Positions 1 through 8,523 are shown, numbered from the stretch's first letter. The stretch is DNA of 64,000 nucleotides from an uncultured Lachnospiraceae bacterium (GCA_946491665.1 CAMLYL010000004.1:1-64000), one strand, 5' to 3'. Notes: generated by a model not told the origin, from the letters alone. Numbers and translations: made by a program.

Positions 1-75
1 TTTTGAGCCTATTTTTTTCGACTCAGTTTTTCATAGATTACTTGACACTACCCCCGGACAGATAGTGCCCGATTT

Positions 76-702
76 TCAAAACTCTCTTTTTTCATAAATC
101 CGAACGGATAAAAGCCAGGATATCACATATACCGCGGCAGACGCCAGCGGCAGAATCACTGCCCAGGCTGTATTTACAGACAATCCCGAAACCAACGGTA
201 TATCACGGGTCCCCATGAACGCGCCGACACATACAGCGGCCGCCACCAGAACAGCCACATAAGCAATCCGTCCTTTTTCCGCTCCCAGACGGAACACAAA
301 CGGGAGAATAAAGGCGGGAATCAGAAATATGATGCAAATCATTATCGACAGATATATGCCGTAATCCGCCCCCATGCTTCCGTTTCTTATTCTGGACACC
401 GCCTGACCCACAGCCACCAGCGCCATAACCACGCCGCCGGAAATCAGGCTGATACAATATTTGGAAGAAACGATCTGCGCTTTTGTCACGGGAAGCGTTC
501 CCGCGTATGTCGTCCATTTTTCTCTCTCATCATAGGCAATTAATGTCACGGATATCAGCGCCGAAAACACGCAGGGATAAAAGAAAAACAATGGATTCTC
601 CGGACTGATGAAAGCGACAACAAGAAACAGAATTACGACTGCCGCATATCCTTTGCAGTATTTTCTGATCAGATAAAAATCCTTCAGCAACAATCCCCTC
701 AT
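76..702 (-). CDS. ABC-2 type exporter permease (YtrB/BcrA partner)
   Basis: Membrane subunit of a two-gene ABC exporter. The 208 residues contain about six hydrophobic segments (near residues 19-33, 38-58, 83-100, 115-137, 145-163 and 175-200) and no ATPase motif, as in short ABC-2 permeases. Its ATG overlaps the stop of the ATPase gene by four bases (ATGA), so the two products are probably made together by translational coupling. It is last in a GntR-ATPase-permease operon. Relatives are linked to antimicrobial peptide or envelope stress responses; the substrate here cannot be read from the sequence. Confidence 0.8.
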   Translation of the reverse strand: MRGLLLKDFYLIRKYCKGYAAVVILFLVVAFISPENPLFFFYPCVFSALISVTLIAYDEREKWTTYAGTLPVTKAQIVSSKYCISLISGGVVMALVAVGQAVSRIRNGSMGADYGIYLSIMICIIFLIPAFILPFVFRLGAEKGRIAYVAVLVAAAVCVGAFMGTRDIPLVSGLSVNTAWAVILPLASAAVYVISWLLSVRIYEKREF

Positions 703-1547
703 GCCGCCCGTCCTCCTTTCACCATAAAAACAAACAGCTGCTCAATATCAACAGGGCTTACCTCCCATCCGGCCGGAATCCGGTTCCGGATCACCATAGC
801 CTCCACACCGTATGCGCTTTCCCTCTTTCCCACAACCGCATCCATAGCCAGCTCAGAAAGCTGGGAACCGGAACAGTGAACCATACCGTAAGTATCCTTC
901 AGAATATCCTTCTCCTCACAGAGAAGCAGCTTCCCCTGATGAAGAAACGCAATGTAATCACAGATCTTCTCCAGGTCACTGACGATATGGGAAGAAAGAA
1001 GTACGGAATGAGTCTCATCTCTGGTGAATTCCGCAAAAATATCCGTCACCTCATCCCGCACGACCGGATCCAGTCCGGAAGTCGCTTCGTCCAGAATCAA
1101 AAGCTTTGCATGATGACTGAGGGCCACGGCAATTCCCAGCTTCATCTTCATTCCCCGGGAAAAATCCTTAAACCTCTTTTCTTCGGGAATAGCCAGTGTC
1201 CGCAAATATCCATAATAAACATCATCATCCCAGTTTTTAAAAATACCTTTCATGATTTTCCCAACCTGTCTGGCATTCAGGCATTCGGATATTCCCGCTT
1301 CATCCAGAACCACCCCGATATCCTCTTTTGTCAGATTCAGGCTCTCCCGGTTATCCTTCCCGAAAAGAGCTACAGTTCCGGCATCCCGCTTTACCATATT
1401 CAGAATCAGCTTTATGATCGTACTTTTTCCTGCTCCGTTCTCTCCCACCAGCCCCATAATACACCCGGCGGGGAGCGTCAGATTCACATGATCCAGATAA
1501 AATCCGTCGTACTTCTTACACAGATCCCTGATCTCAATCGCATTCAT
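699..1547 (-). CDS. ABC transporter ATP-binding protein (YtrB/BcrA type)
   Basis: Energy-coupling subunit of the exporter. From the chosen ATG the protein has 282 residues: Walker A GENGAGKST near residues 35-43, an atypical signature FSRGMKMKL as in BcrA/YtrB ATPases, Walker B LLILDEATSGLDP and a switch His in LLSSHI. An in-frame TTG five codons upstream is rejected, because a GGAGG ribosome binding site lies between it and the ATG at 1547. The gene starts just after the GntR gene and overlaps the permease by four bases. Confidence 0.88.
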   Translation of the reverse strand: MNAIEIRDLCKKYDGFYLDHVNLTLPAGCIMGLVGENGAGKSTIIKLILNMVKRDAGTVALFGKDNRESLNLTKEDIGVVLDEAGISECLNARQVGKIMKGIFKNWDDDVYYGYLRTLAIPEEKRFKDFSRGMKMKLGIAVALSHHAKLLILDEATSGLDPVVRDEVTDIFAEFTRDETHSVLLSSHIVSDLEKICDYIAFLHQGKLLLCEEKDILKDTYGMVHCSGSQLSELAMDAVVGKRESAYGVEAMVIRNRIPAGWEVSPVDIEQLFVFMVKGGRAA

Positions 1548-1562
1548 TTTCCAGTCCTCCAA

Positions 1563-1940
1563 TTACTGCTGCTCTTCCAGCATACACTCCATCATTTCCA
1601 TAATATCCTGTCTGGTCAGATTACAGGTAGCCGCCAGCTGCCGGATGGCCTCCATATGCGCCTCAATCTTTTTCAGATTTTCTTCCCTCATAAACTCCAC
1701 ATTCTTCGGAGCAACGAAGCATCCCTTTCCTGCCACTGTATAAATAAAACCTTCTCTTTCCAGCTCTTCATACGCCCGCTTGGTAGTAATTACACTGATC
1801 CTCAGATCCTTGGCAAGATTTCGGATCGAAGGCAGCCCATCGTCCTCCTCAAGCGCTCCGCTGATAATCTGTGCCTTAATCTGGGAATAGATCTGTTCAT
1901 AGATCGGCTTACCGCTCTTATTGTCTATAAAAATATTCAT
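1563..1940 (-). CDS. GntR-family regulator, YtrA subfamily
   Basis: Transcriptional regulator, 125 residues. An N-terminal winged helix-turn-helix (about residues 8-75, with GLPSIRNLAKDLRIS and TTKRAYEELEREGF) is followed only by a short helical tail, which is the compact YtrA architecture without a ligand-binding domain of FadR or UTRA type. It is the first gene of the operon with the ABC exporter. The promoter upstream is overlaid by nested inverted repeats, so autorepression released by envelope-active compounds is likely by analogy with ytrA of Bacillus subtilis. Confidence 0.9.
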   Translation of the reverse strand: MNIFIDNKSGKPIYEQIYSQIKAQIISGALEEDDGLPSIRNLAKDLRISVITTKRAYEELEREGFIYTVAGKGCFVAPKNVEFMREENLKKIEAHMEAIRQLAATCNLTRQDIMEMMECMLEEQQ

Positions 1941-1952
1941 TCCGGCCTCTCC

Positions 1953-2000
1953 TGTTCATCTGTATATGAACAGTATATACAGTATTTACATATATGTCAA
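1953..2000 (-). promoter_or_regulatory. Promoter and inverted-repeat operator of the GntR/ABC operon
   Basis: Read on the minus strand there is TTGACA (2000-1995), a 17-base spacer and TATACT (1977-1972). Two overlapping inverted repeats cover the -10 and start region: TGTTCAT/ATGAACA (1953-1972, 6-base spacer) and CTGTATAT/ATATACAG (1960-1982). The position over a consensus promoter is what a GntR autorepressor site should look like. The promoter is seen directly; the bound protein is inferred from adjacency. Confidence 0.8.
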
Positions 2001-2052
2001 CAATAATTTTTTCTTTTTAAATCTTCCATCTTTTTAACGCCGGCGTTCACAG

Positions 2053-2094
2053 CAAAAAAGCAGTTTTTCTCCTGTATTACAGAAGAAAAACTGC
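2053..2094 (-). terminator. Rho-independent terminator after ldh
   Basis: Perfect 11-bp stem GCAGTTTTTCT/AGAAAAACTGC (2060-2070 with 2084-2094) around a loop that itself has a CTGT/ACAG pairing. On the minus strand it is followed by TTTTTTG, matching the end of the lactate dehydrogenase gene. The plus side also has a T-rich tail, so it may work in both directions. Confidence 0.8.
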
Positions 2095-2129
2095 CTCTTT
2101 TTCCGCTTTTTGTCTGAAAATTCCGGACA

Positions 2130-3074
2130 TCAGATCATATTCACTTTTCGCAGAATCTGCTTCACCTGATCTGCGGAATGCTCCAGCTCCGCCTGTTCCT
2201 TCCGGTTCAGCGGAATTTCCAGCACCTTTTCCAGGCCGCCGCTGCCCACAATGGCCGGCGCGCTGATGCAGAGATCCTCCAGACCATACTCCCCGCACAT
2301 AAGACCGGACACCGGAAGAACCGCATGCTCATTCCGTATAATACTCTCGCAGATCCGCCCTACCGCCATCGCCACGCCATAATAAGTAGCGCCCTTCTTC
2401 TCAATGATTTCATAAGCGCTGTCCCTTACCTGCCGGTAAATGCGGTCCATTTCCTGCTGATGATTAAAAAACCCCCGGATTTCACAAAAATGATTGATCT
2501 CAATTCCCCAGACATTCGCTCCGCTCCAGACAGCCAGCTCGCTGTCGCCATGCTCTCCGATAATCATGGCATGAACACTGCTGCTGTCCACGTTCAGATG
2601 CTCACTGAGCAAATAGCGGAAGCGGGCAGTATCCAGAACTGTTCCGCTTCCGATCACCCGCTCCTTCGGAAGTCCCGAAAGCTTCCATGTCACATAAGTG
2701 AGAATATCCACCGGATTGGACACAATCAGCAGAATTCCCTCAAAAGCCTGTCTGGTGATCTCCGGCAGAACAGACCGGAAGATCTCCACATTCCGTCCTA
2801 CCAGCGCAGTCCGCGTTTCTCCGGGCTTCTGGCTGGTTCCGGCAGTAATAATAATGACTGCACAGTCTCCCACATCCTTGTAATCTCCCGCATAAATTTT
2901 CATTGTATGGGCAAAGGGTCTTCCATGGCTTAAATCCATAGCCTCTCCCTCTGCCTTTTCCCTGTTGGCGTCAATCAGCACAAGTTCCGAAAAAAGCCCC
3001 GTCTGCATCAGCCGGAAGGCCGTGGACGATCCCACAAAACCGCAGCCGACAATCGCCGCCTTCTGTATATTCAT
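2130..3074 (-). CDS. ldh: L-lactate dehydrogenase
   Basis: NAD-dependent reduction of pyruvate to L-lactate, a cytoplasmic fermentation step. The 314-residue product has the dinucleotide-binding GCGFVGS at its N terminus, the NPVDILTYV segment, and the catalytic histidine in GEHGDSELAVWS. A longer frame begins nine codons upstream, but that ATG has no ribosome binding site, and the conserved family start is MNIQKAAIVG. Spacing from the GGGTGG stretch to the chosen ATG is long, so a GTG one codon earlier is possible. A malate dehydrogenase is less likely from overall similarity. Confidence 0.88.
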   Translation of the reverse strand: MNIQKAAIVGCGFVGSSTAFRLMQTGLFSELVLIDANREKAEGEAMDLSHGRPFAHTMKIYAGDYKDVGDCAVIIITAGTSQKPGETRTALVGRNVEIFRSVLPEITRQAFEGILLIVSNPVDILTYVTWKLSGLPKERVIGSGTVLDTARFRYLLSEHLNVDSSSVHAMIIGEHGDSELAVWSGANVWGIEINHFCEIRGFFNHQQEMDRIYRQVRDSAYEIIEKKGATYYGVAMAVGRICESIIRNEHAVLPVSGLMCGEYGLEDLCISAPAIVGSGGLEKVLEIPLNRKEQAELEHSADQVKQILRKVNMI

Positions 3075-3131
3075 CACAGGCAAACACCACCCTTCTGTCA
3101 TAATGTGTTAGTCTGCCCGGATATGAAGACC

Positions 3132-4088
3132 TTAAACATTTTCTTCCGGTTTTTCAGACGTTTTCTGTTTCCGGTTTACCATAATGATCCCGGCTGACAC
3201 CAGGATCAGCGCAATCAGAGACTGCCACCCGAAACTGCCGCCTTCACGCAGAAACAGCGCCGAAAACAGAACTCCAAAAATCTGTGTGGTAAACCCGAAC
3301 ACGGTAATTCTGGATACCGGATTATATTTTAAAAGCATCCCCCACAAAGAATAAGCCGCCGCAGACAGAAACGACATGTATACCAGGAGCAGCACAGACG
3401 CCGGCCCAAAACCGGTCAGCCTCCCTCCAAAGGCAAAGCCCGCCGCCGTCATGACCGCTCCGCCCACCATAAACTGGTAGCCGCTGAGCATCACCGGATT
3501 ATCATCCCGGGAAAACGCCTTAAAAAATACGGATGAGAAAGAATTGGACAAAGACGCCAGGATCATAAATCCTTCCCCAATAAAAGAAAACTGCATATTC
3601 ATATCAGCGCCGGTAAAATTCACCAGTATAATTCCCACAAAACCGACGACACACCCCGCCGCTTTCAGCGCCGTCAGTTTTTCCGTCCGAAACAGCAGGC
3701 ATGCAATCAGAAGCGAAAAAAGCACACTGGTACCCTGGAGGATGGAGCCTTTCACCCCCGTTGTATGAGCCATTCCCACATAAAATAGAACATACTGAAG
3801 GGCCGTCTGGAACAGACTCAGCACCAGGATCTTATGTACCGATCCCCGCCGCGGCCTCAGAAACTTCCGCTGCCCCGCACTCCCGATCAGGACCGCCAGA
3901 ATTCCCGCCCCGAAAAAACGCAGACCCGCGAACAGAATCTGTCCCGCCACATCCGAGGATGCAATCTCAAACAGTTCATACCCGACTTTGATACAGGGGA
4001 ATGCGCTTCCCCAGAGAGCTGTGCAGATCAGGGCGCAGAGCCATACCATCCACGTCCTCTGCAGCAATGGTTTATTCTGATTATTCAT
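3132..4088 (-). CDS. DMT-superfamily transporter with two EamA domains
   Basis: Integral membrane protein of 318 residues with about ten hydrophobic segments arranged as two EamA repeats, each opening with a TALWGSAFP-like or SLSNSFSSVFFK-like segment. Family members export metabolites or amino acids, or import nucleotide-sugar type compounds. The substrate cannot be assigned. The gene stands alone between ldh and the divergent YitT gene. A TATAAT box lies upstream (4156-4151 on the minus strand) without a good -35. Confidence 0.85.
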   Translation of the reverse strand: MNNQNKPLLQRTWMVWLCALICTALWGSAFPCIKVGYELFEIASSDVAGQILFAGLRFFGAGILAVLIGSAGQRKFLRPRRGSVHKILVLSLFQTALQYVLFYVGMAHTTGVKGSILQGTSVLFSLLIACLLFRTEKLTALKAAGCVVGFVGIILVNFTGADMNMQFSFIGEGFMILASLSNSFSSVFFKAFSRDDNPVMLSGYQFMVGGAVMTAAGFAFGGRLTGFGPASVLLLVYMSFLSAAAYSLWGMLLKYNPVSRITVFGFTTQIFGVLFSALFLREGGSFGWQSLIALILVSAGIIMVNRKQKTSEKPEENV

Positions 4089-4227
4089 AATATATTCTGT
4101 CTCCCTTTTCTCATATCATTTCCTTTTCCGCACTGCGGAAACACATCAGGATTATAGCACAATTTCCAGTGAATAATACCCCAAAAAGTACGGCATACTA
4201 TTTTCAGCAATCGAAAGGCGGAACACT

Positions 4228-5085
4228 ATGGGAAACAATAAGGCAGAAGAACTCTTAAAAGATGTGCCTGCGGACATCATCGGCGGCAGTCTGATCGCCG
4301 CAGGCGTGTACAATTTTGCGGCGGCAGCGGAATTCCCCATTGCCGGCGTCAACGGCATCGCACTGATCTTCTATCAGCTGTTCGGCCTTCCCATCGGTAC
4401 CATGTCTCTGATCCTGAACATCCCCATCGCACTGTTTACCTTTCGGATCCTGGGCCGTCATTTCTTCCTTCGCTCTCTGAAGTCCATGCTGATTGCCTCC
4501 ACACTGATGGACACTGTCGCGCCCCGGTTTCCCGTCTACGAAGGCGACCGCCTCCTGGCCGCGCTCTGCTGCGGCGTACTCTGCGGCATCGGATACGCGC
4601 TGATCTTCATGCGGGACTCCTCCACAGGCGGAGCAGACTTTATCACCCTGTCCATCCGTGCCAGGCGTCCCCATCTTTCCATTGGAAACATCATGTTCGT
4701 ACTGGATGTCATCGTTATTCTCATGGGGACAGTTCTGGTCTCAAAAAACATGGAGAGCCTGATTTACGGCATTATCATTGCCTGGCTGCTCTCCACCGTC
4801 ATGGATAAACTGATGTACGGCATCAGCCAGGGAAAAGTCGCTCTGATCGTCACCAGGAACGGTTCGGAAATCTGCCTGGCCATCAGTCGGCGTTTTCACC
4901 GCGGTTCCACCCTTCTGAAAGGAAATGGAGGATATACGAAAGAAAACAGGGACGTAGTACTGTGCGCCTGCAACAAGAAGCAGATGTACGGCATCCGCAG
5001 GCTGATCAAGGAAACCGATCCTTCCTCCTTTCTGGTGATCATGGAATCCAGCGATGTGGTGGGCGAAGGTTTCCAGAAAGAATGA
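4228..5085 (+). CDS. YitT-family membrane protein with DUF2179 domain
   Basis: 285 residues. The first ~200 contain five or six membrane segments with the YitT hallmark GGSLIAAGVYNF, IAGVNGIALIFYQLFG and STGGADF. The last ~65 residues form the cytosolic DUF2179 domain (ALIVTRNGSEI, GGYTKENRDVVLCAC, DPSSFLVIMES), which resembles ligand-binding regulatory folds. The ribosome binding site is AAGGCGG before ATG 4228. The transported substrate is unknown. It is monocistronic and divergent from the DMT transporter, with its own terminator overlapping the end of trmO. Confidence 0.88.
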   Translation: MGNNKAEELLKDVPADIIGGSLIAAGVYNFAAAAEFPIAGVNGIALIFYQLFGLPIGTMSLILNIPIALFTFRILGRHFFLRSLKSMLIASTLMDTVAPRFPVYEGDRLLAALCCGVLCGIGYALIFMRDSSTGGADFITLSIRARRPHLSIGNIMFVLDVIVILMGTVLVSKNMESLIYGIIIAWLLSTVMDKLMYGISQGKVALIVTRNGSEICLAISRRFHRGSTLLKGNGGYTKENRDVVLCACNKKQMYGIRRLIKETDPSSFLVIMESSDVVGEGFQKE

Positions 5086-5187
5086 GACAGACTGCTCCTG
5101 GTTCCATTTTCTAACGAAAAAGAACGGCGCCGCAATATCATCAAAATAAAGATATTGCAGTTACCGTTCATATTTCTGTCATTTTCA

Positions 5188-5244
5188 GTAACTGTTCTCT
5201 GCCCCGGATACAGTCCGGCCTGCACAGAACAGTTACCTTTTTTC
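5188..5244 (+). terminator. Terminator after the YitT gene, overlapping trmO 3' end
   Basis: An 11-bp stem GTAACTGTTCT/AGAACAGTTAC (5188-5198 with 5226-5236) encloses a smaller CCGGA/TCCGG hairpin and is followed by CTTTTTTC on the plus strand. The second arm lies inside the last codons of the convergent trmO gene. Confidence 0.75.
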
Positions 5245-5919
5245 TATAGCGACCACAGTCAGCCTTGTTCCGTCTACCACGAACCGTACATTCAGGCAGC
5301 CAAATGCAAAGCCATATACCCGCCCTGCATCTTTCTGGTAATGGGGACGCGGATCCTGCCGCAGAACCTCTGTCAGAACCTGCCGCTTTTCCTCCGGAAC
5401 CGCTTCCATCAGCCCCTCCGGAAAATCCACCTCCAGACAGTCGTCCCTCACCAGCCGGGCAAAACCGCCCCTGGCTTCCGGATGACTGTCCACCCAGGGA
5501 AGATAAGGCTTGATATCATAAACGGGCGTCCGATCCCGCATATCAATTCCCGACACCAGAATCTCCGGCCCCGCTTTCGTCTGTATGATCTCATCCAGCT
5601 TCACGGAAGACAACCCGATGGGATTGGGACGAAAAGGCGAACGGGTGGCAAATACGCCCTTCCTGACATTTCCGCCAAGTCTCGGCGGCCGCACAGTCGG
5701 ACTCCAGGATTCTCTCTCTGTCTCCTGAAAGCCCCAGATCAGCCACAGATAATCATACTCCTCCAGTCCCCTCAGCGCCTCGGGACTCCTGTATTCCGGC
5801 TCAAAAACAATCCGCCCTTTCAGTCCTTCCACCAGATTGCTCTGCCGGGGAATGCCGAACTTCTCCGGAAAATCCGTATAAATATACGCAATCGGTTTCA
5901 GTTCCGTCCCTCGTTCCAT
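5233..5919 (-). CDS. trmO: tRNA (N6-threonylcarbamoyladenosine-A37) methyltransferase, TrmO/TsaA family
   Basis: SAM-dependent enzyme predicted to N6-methylate t6A37 in tRNA that reads ACY codons. The 228 residues show the family signature FATRSPFRPNPIGLS, the preceding RPPRLGGN segment and GIDMRDRTPVYDIKPYLPW, with a C-terminal domain containing DPRPHY and FVVDG. The length matches bacterial TrmO with its C-terminal extension. It starts one base after the stop of a 65-residue protein gene, and is therefore the last gene of the PspC/DUF4097 operon or coupled to it. Confidence 0.9.
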   Translation of the reverse strand: MERGTELKPIAYIYTDFPEKFGIPRQSNLVEGLKGRIVFEPEYRSPEALRGLEEYDYLWLIWGFQETERESWSPTVRPPRLGGNVRKGVFATRSPFRPNPIGLSSVKLDEIIQTKAGPEILVSGIDMRDRTPVYDIKPYLPWVDSHPEARGGFARLVRDDCLEVDFPEGLMEAVPEEKRQVLTEVLRQDPRPHYQKDAGRVYGFAFGCLNVRFVVDGTRLTVVAIEKR

Positions 5920-5920
5920 A

Positions 5921-6118
5921 TCACTTCTTCTGCCGGTCCAGCAGTTCCTTCATCGCTTCCTCACTGTCGCTGACCCAGGCATCCTCCTCTTCCGCGTTCA
6001 GTCCGAGATACTGAGCCAGTGTACGCTCATCATCACTGTAGCCCCATTCCATCACATAATCATCAATGGCCTCAAACTCAATCTCTCCCGCCACATATAA
6101 TTCCTTAAATGTCTTCAT
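5921..6118 (-). CDS. Small conserved acidic protein (65 aa), unknown function
   Basis: The 65-residue product is acidic (IEFEAIDDYVMEWGYSDDER, NAEEEDAWVSDSEEA), with no membrane segment or known motif. I chose the ATG at 6118 because GGGGG sits about seven bases upstream and the conserved-looking part starts there; the open frame upstream reads only antisense-like sequence. I recall similar short proteins in Lachnospiraceae, so I treat it as real, but I cannot give a function. It lies between pspC-like and trmO genes with almost no gaps. Confidence 0.7.
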   Translation of the reverse strand: MKTFKELYVAGEIEFEAIDDYVMEWGYSDDERTLAQYLGLNAEEEDAWVSDSEEAMKELLDRQKK

Positions 6119-6135
6119 TCCAATCCCCCGCGCTT

Positions 6136-6327
6136 CTAGTTCAAAGGCTCTCTCGGCATAATAATCGCTGCAGCAATATAAAGCAGAAGACCAGCTCCGG
6201 CTGCCAGGGTAATCAGCACCCAGACCAGACGCACCAGTGTGGGATCTATTCCCAGGTATTCGCCCACACCTCCGCAGACGCCGCACAAAATCCTGTTATC
6301 TTCTGACTTGTATAAACGTTTTCTCAT
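6136..6327 (-). CDS. PspC-domain membrane protein
   Basis: 63-residue protein consisting of a PspC domain alone: basic N terminus MRKRLYKSEDNRILCGVCGG, GEYLGIDPTLVRLVWVL, then one hydrophobic segment at about residues 37-57. PspC proteins respond to membrane stress in phage-shock and LiaRS-like systems. It lies in the operon after a DUF4097 protein, a combination seen in envelope-stress operons of Bacillota. Confidence 0.88.
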   Translation of the reverse strand: MRKRLYKSEDNRILCGVCGGVGEYLGIDPTLVRLVWVLITLAAGAGLLLYIAAAIIMPREPLN

Positions 6328-6345
6328 ACAGAAATCTCCTTTAAT

Positions 6346-7443
6346 CTAATATCCAAAAGAAATAGAAATATCTCCAACACCACATTTCACTGTAATATTA
6401 CTTCCCCCGGGATTATTTGTCAACTGAAGATCTGCGCCCACGCCGGACTGCATATAATGATTATCATGCTCCTCATGACCACTTTCCTCATGATACCCCT
6501 GGCCGCCGCCGGTATATATATCCCATTCTGCACACGCTATCGTTCCCACTCCTGTTGACAGGTTGTAATTATACACAGACTGATTATTACCGTTCTCCGC
6601 GTAAGGCAGAATCATGTCCACTTCTCCTGTTCCCGTTTCCAGATCCAGACTGCCCCCCAGAGACGCAAACATAAGATCCACATCTCCGATATCCATGGAA
6701 ATCTGCATATCTCCCATACATTCCAGAGTTCCTGCGTCAATATCTCCGGCTTCACAGGACAGAATCGCGTCCTCCGCAACACGAACAGGATTTCCGATAT
6801 CATTTCCGACATATATATCACCGGTTCCCAGATGCGTCTCCAGCGTGCCGATCTGCAGTGTTCCCGCAAGATCCGCATCACCTGTTTCCGAAGTAATCAG
6901 CAGCTGCGAAATCACTCCTGCCGGCAGATAGAGCGTAATCTCCGGATAATCATCATTCGACTGATAGAAAGTCTCCCCGTCATAAACCGCGGATACGTAC
7001 AGAGTTCCGTTTTCCGCATGCATATCCAGTTCTGACTGATCCCCCTGCTTCTTACAGGTTCTGACCGCCACGGCTCCCTCCTGCACTTCCGACAGCCCTC
7101 CCGCACTGTCCGCCGCCAGAAATTCATCTGCATTCCGCACAATCACATCTGCCATATCCGCAGTCACTTCAATCCGCTGAATCTCCTCCTCCGCTCCGAA
7201 GGACTCCCATGCAAATACATCCCCGGCGTTATAGGATCCCCAGTCGGAATCACCGGAAGAAACATCCTGCTCTACCTGCACATAGCTGCGCGTACGCTGC
7301 CGCAGCATCCGCGCCAGCCAGTTATTTCCAATCCCCGAATCTTCATCAAGAGCCCCGGCCGCAACCCCGCCTATGGCCATGCCGGCTCCGGCTGCTCCCA
7401 GCGCCGCTGCCAGTACCAGAACTGCTTTCACTCCGTTTTTCAT
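6346..7443 (-). CDS. DUF4097-family beta-strand repeat protein, secreted or membrane anchored
   Basis: 365 residues from ATG 7443. An N-terminal hydrophobic segment (GVKAVLVLAAALGAAGAGMA) acts as a signal or anchor. The rest is the repetitive beta-helix-like DUF4097 pattern (ISQLLITSETGDADLAGTL, TLETHLGTGDIYVGNDIG, GDIDAGTLECMGDMQISMD and similar). Its ATG overlaps the stop of the DUF1700 gene by four bases. A longer frame extends 57 codons upstream inside the DUF1700 gene and is not credible. By family, it is an adhesin-like envelope-stress protein of unknown biochemical role. Confidence 0.85.
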   Translation of the reverse strand: MKNGVKAVLVLAAALGAAGAGMAIGGVAAGALDEDSGIGNNWLARMLRQRTRSYVQVEQDVSSGDSDWGSYNAGDVFAWESFGAEEEIQRIEVTADMADVIVRNADEFLAADSAGGLSEVQEGAVAVRTCKKQGDQSELDMHAENGTLYVSAVYDGETFYQSNDDYPEITLYLPAGVISQLLITSETGDADLAGTLQIGTLETHLGTGDIYVGNDIGNPVRVAEDAILSCEAGDIDAGTLECMGDMQISMDIGDVDLMFASLGGSLDLETGTGEVDMILPYAENGNNQSVYNYNLSTGVGTIACAEWDIYTGGGQGYHEESGHEEHDNHYMQSGVGADLQLTNNPGGSNITVKCGVGDISISFGY

Positions 7444-8132
7444 ACCTTTCTTCCTCCTTTGCCTGTCAGTTCTGGCATCACCCGTCTGCAAAACATCACT
7501 TCTCCCAGCAATGCCACAACGAAAACCGCGAACAGTATCAGACCAATTCCAACAACAGCCACGCCTCCTGCGGACAGTCCAAACAGAAGCAGTCCGATTC
7601 CCGCAGCCAAGCACACCGTGCCGCCGACTCCGAAAATCAGAAGCGCAATCGCCAGCACAACAATCACCGCGACTCCCAGAAGTGTCAGCAGGACTACCGC
7701 CCAGGCAGGTCTCCCTGCTCTGTCAGACTGTCCGGCTCCTGCCTCCCGGCTGTGCGCCTGCTGCCCGTATCCGGCACGGCTCTGATATCCCGCCTGCTGT
7801 TCGTATCCGTTTTTCGGCTTATACTCAAACGGACCCGTATATTCCGCCTTCTTTTCCTTCTGAAGATCCTCCTGTTTCGCCGGCACCTCTCTTCCGGTAA
7901 AAGATTCATAACCAGCTTCTGTAAATCCTCCCTGTGCATTTCCCTTCAGATTTGCCTTGATATTCCGCGCCACATCCTCCGGAGACCGCAGCTGCGCAAT
8001 AATTTCAGCTTCATTCTCCTCTCCCGCATCATCAAAATAATCATGATACCAGGCGATCGCTTCTATTCGTTCCTCCTCCGGAAGATCTGCCAGCAGCTTC
8101 TCCAGCTGTTCCAAAAACTGATTCTTATTCAT
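7440..8132 (-). CDS. DUF1700 (HAAS) domain membrane protein
   Basis: 230 residues. The N-terminal ~75 residues are the HAAS/DUF1700 signalling domain (MNKNQFLEQLEKLLADLPEE, ERIEAIAWYHDYFDDAGEENE, RSPEDVARNIKANL). A charged linker rich in Gly, Tyr and Gln follows, then two or three strongly hydrophobic segments at the C terminus. It overlaps both neighbours by ATGA. PadR-DUF1700-DUF4097 triplets are common in Bacillota, where the DUF1700 protein is thought to link membrane state to the PadR regulator. Confidence 0.88.
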   Translation of the reverse strand: MNKNQFLEQLEKLLADLPEEERIEAIAWYHDYFDDAGEENEAEIIAQLRSPEDVARNIKANLKGNAQGGFTEAGYESFTGREVPAKQEDLQKEKKAEYTGPFEYKPKNGYEQQAGYQSRAGYGQQAHSREAGAGQSDRAGRPAWAVVLLTLLGVAVIVVLAIALLIFGVGGTVCLAAGIGLLLFGLSAGGVAVVGIGLILFAVFVVALLGEVMFCRRVMPELTGKGGRKV

Positions 8133-8455
8133 CTGCCTTTTTCCTCCCCTGCAAATAATCTCGAAATCTTCTCAGAATATACTTTCCATTCCCCGCGATA
8201 CAGATTCAGCTGCGCATACCCCTGAGACGTAATCTTATAGTATCTGCGGTTTCTGCCTCCGAACTGCATATCGTAAGTCTCCAGACATCCTTCCTTTAAA
8301 AGCCTCCGAAGCACGGGATACAGCGTAGACTCCGAAACCTCAATCGTTTCCCGCACATCCTGAGTGATCTTATATCCATAGGTACCTTCCGCATTTCTCG
8401 ACACCACTGCCAGCACAATCGCGTCCAGCAGCGCCGCGCCTGTGTTAAAAACCAT
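8129..8455 (-). CDS. PadR-family transcriptional regulator
   Basis: 108 residues with the PadR winged helix: LLDAIVLAVVSR, GTYGYKITQDV, STLYPVLRRLLKEGCLE and the wing RRYYKITSQGYAQL. The short C-terminal helix puts it in the small PadR-s2 group. It is the first gene of an operon with DUF1700, DUF4097, PspC, a 65-residue protein and trmO. The perfect palindrome over its promoter suggests autoregulation. Confidence 0.92.
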   Translation of the reverse strand: MVFNTGAALLDAIVLAVVSRNAEGTYGYKITQDVRETIEVSESTLYPVLRRLLKEGCLETYDMQFGGRNRRYYKITSQGYAQLNLYRGEWKVYSEKISRLFAGEEKGR

Positions 8456-8492
8456 CGTGCACCTCCTTCAGAAAAGTAATGTGTCTTTTATA

Positions 8493-8523
8493 ATACTATA
8501 TGTCATATAGTATAATTTGTCAA
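8493..8523 (-). promoter_or_regulatory. PadR operon promoter with perfect palindrome
   Basis: On the minus strand TTGACA (8523-8518) and TATAGT (8500-8495) are 17 bases apart. The spacer and -10 are occupied by a palindrome with 10-base arms ATACTATATG/CATATAGTAT and one central base (8493-8513). PadR repressors typically bind ATGT/ACAT-type dyads at this position. The site is seen; the binding protein is inferred. Confidence 0.8.

Noticed and set aside
1..75. Possible insertion-sequence end at the left edge
   Set aside because: The T-rich sequence has a short CACTA/TAGTG dyad, but no transposase gene or second inverted repeat is in the window, so it cannot be supported.
876..2006. Long plus-strand open frame opposite the ABC/GntR genes
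   Set aside because: It lies antisense to three clearly recognisable genes, has no ribosome binding site and shows no family motifs.
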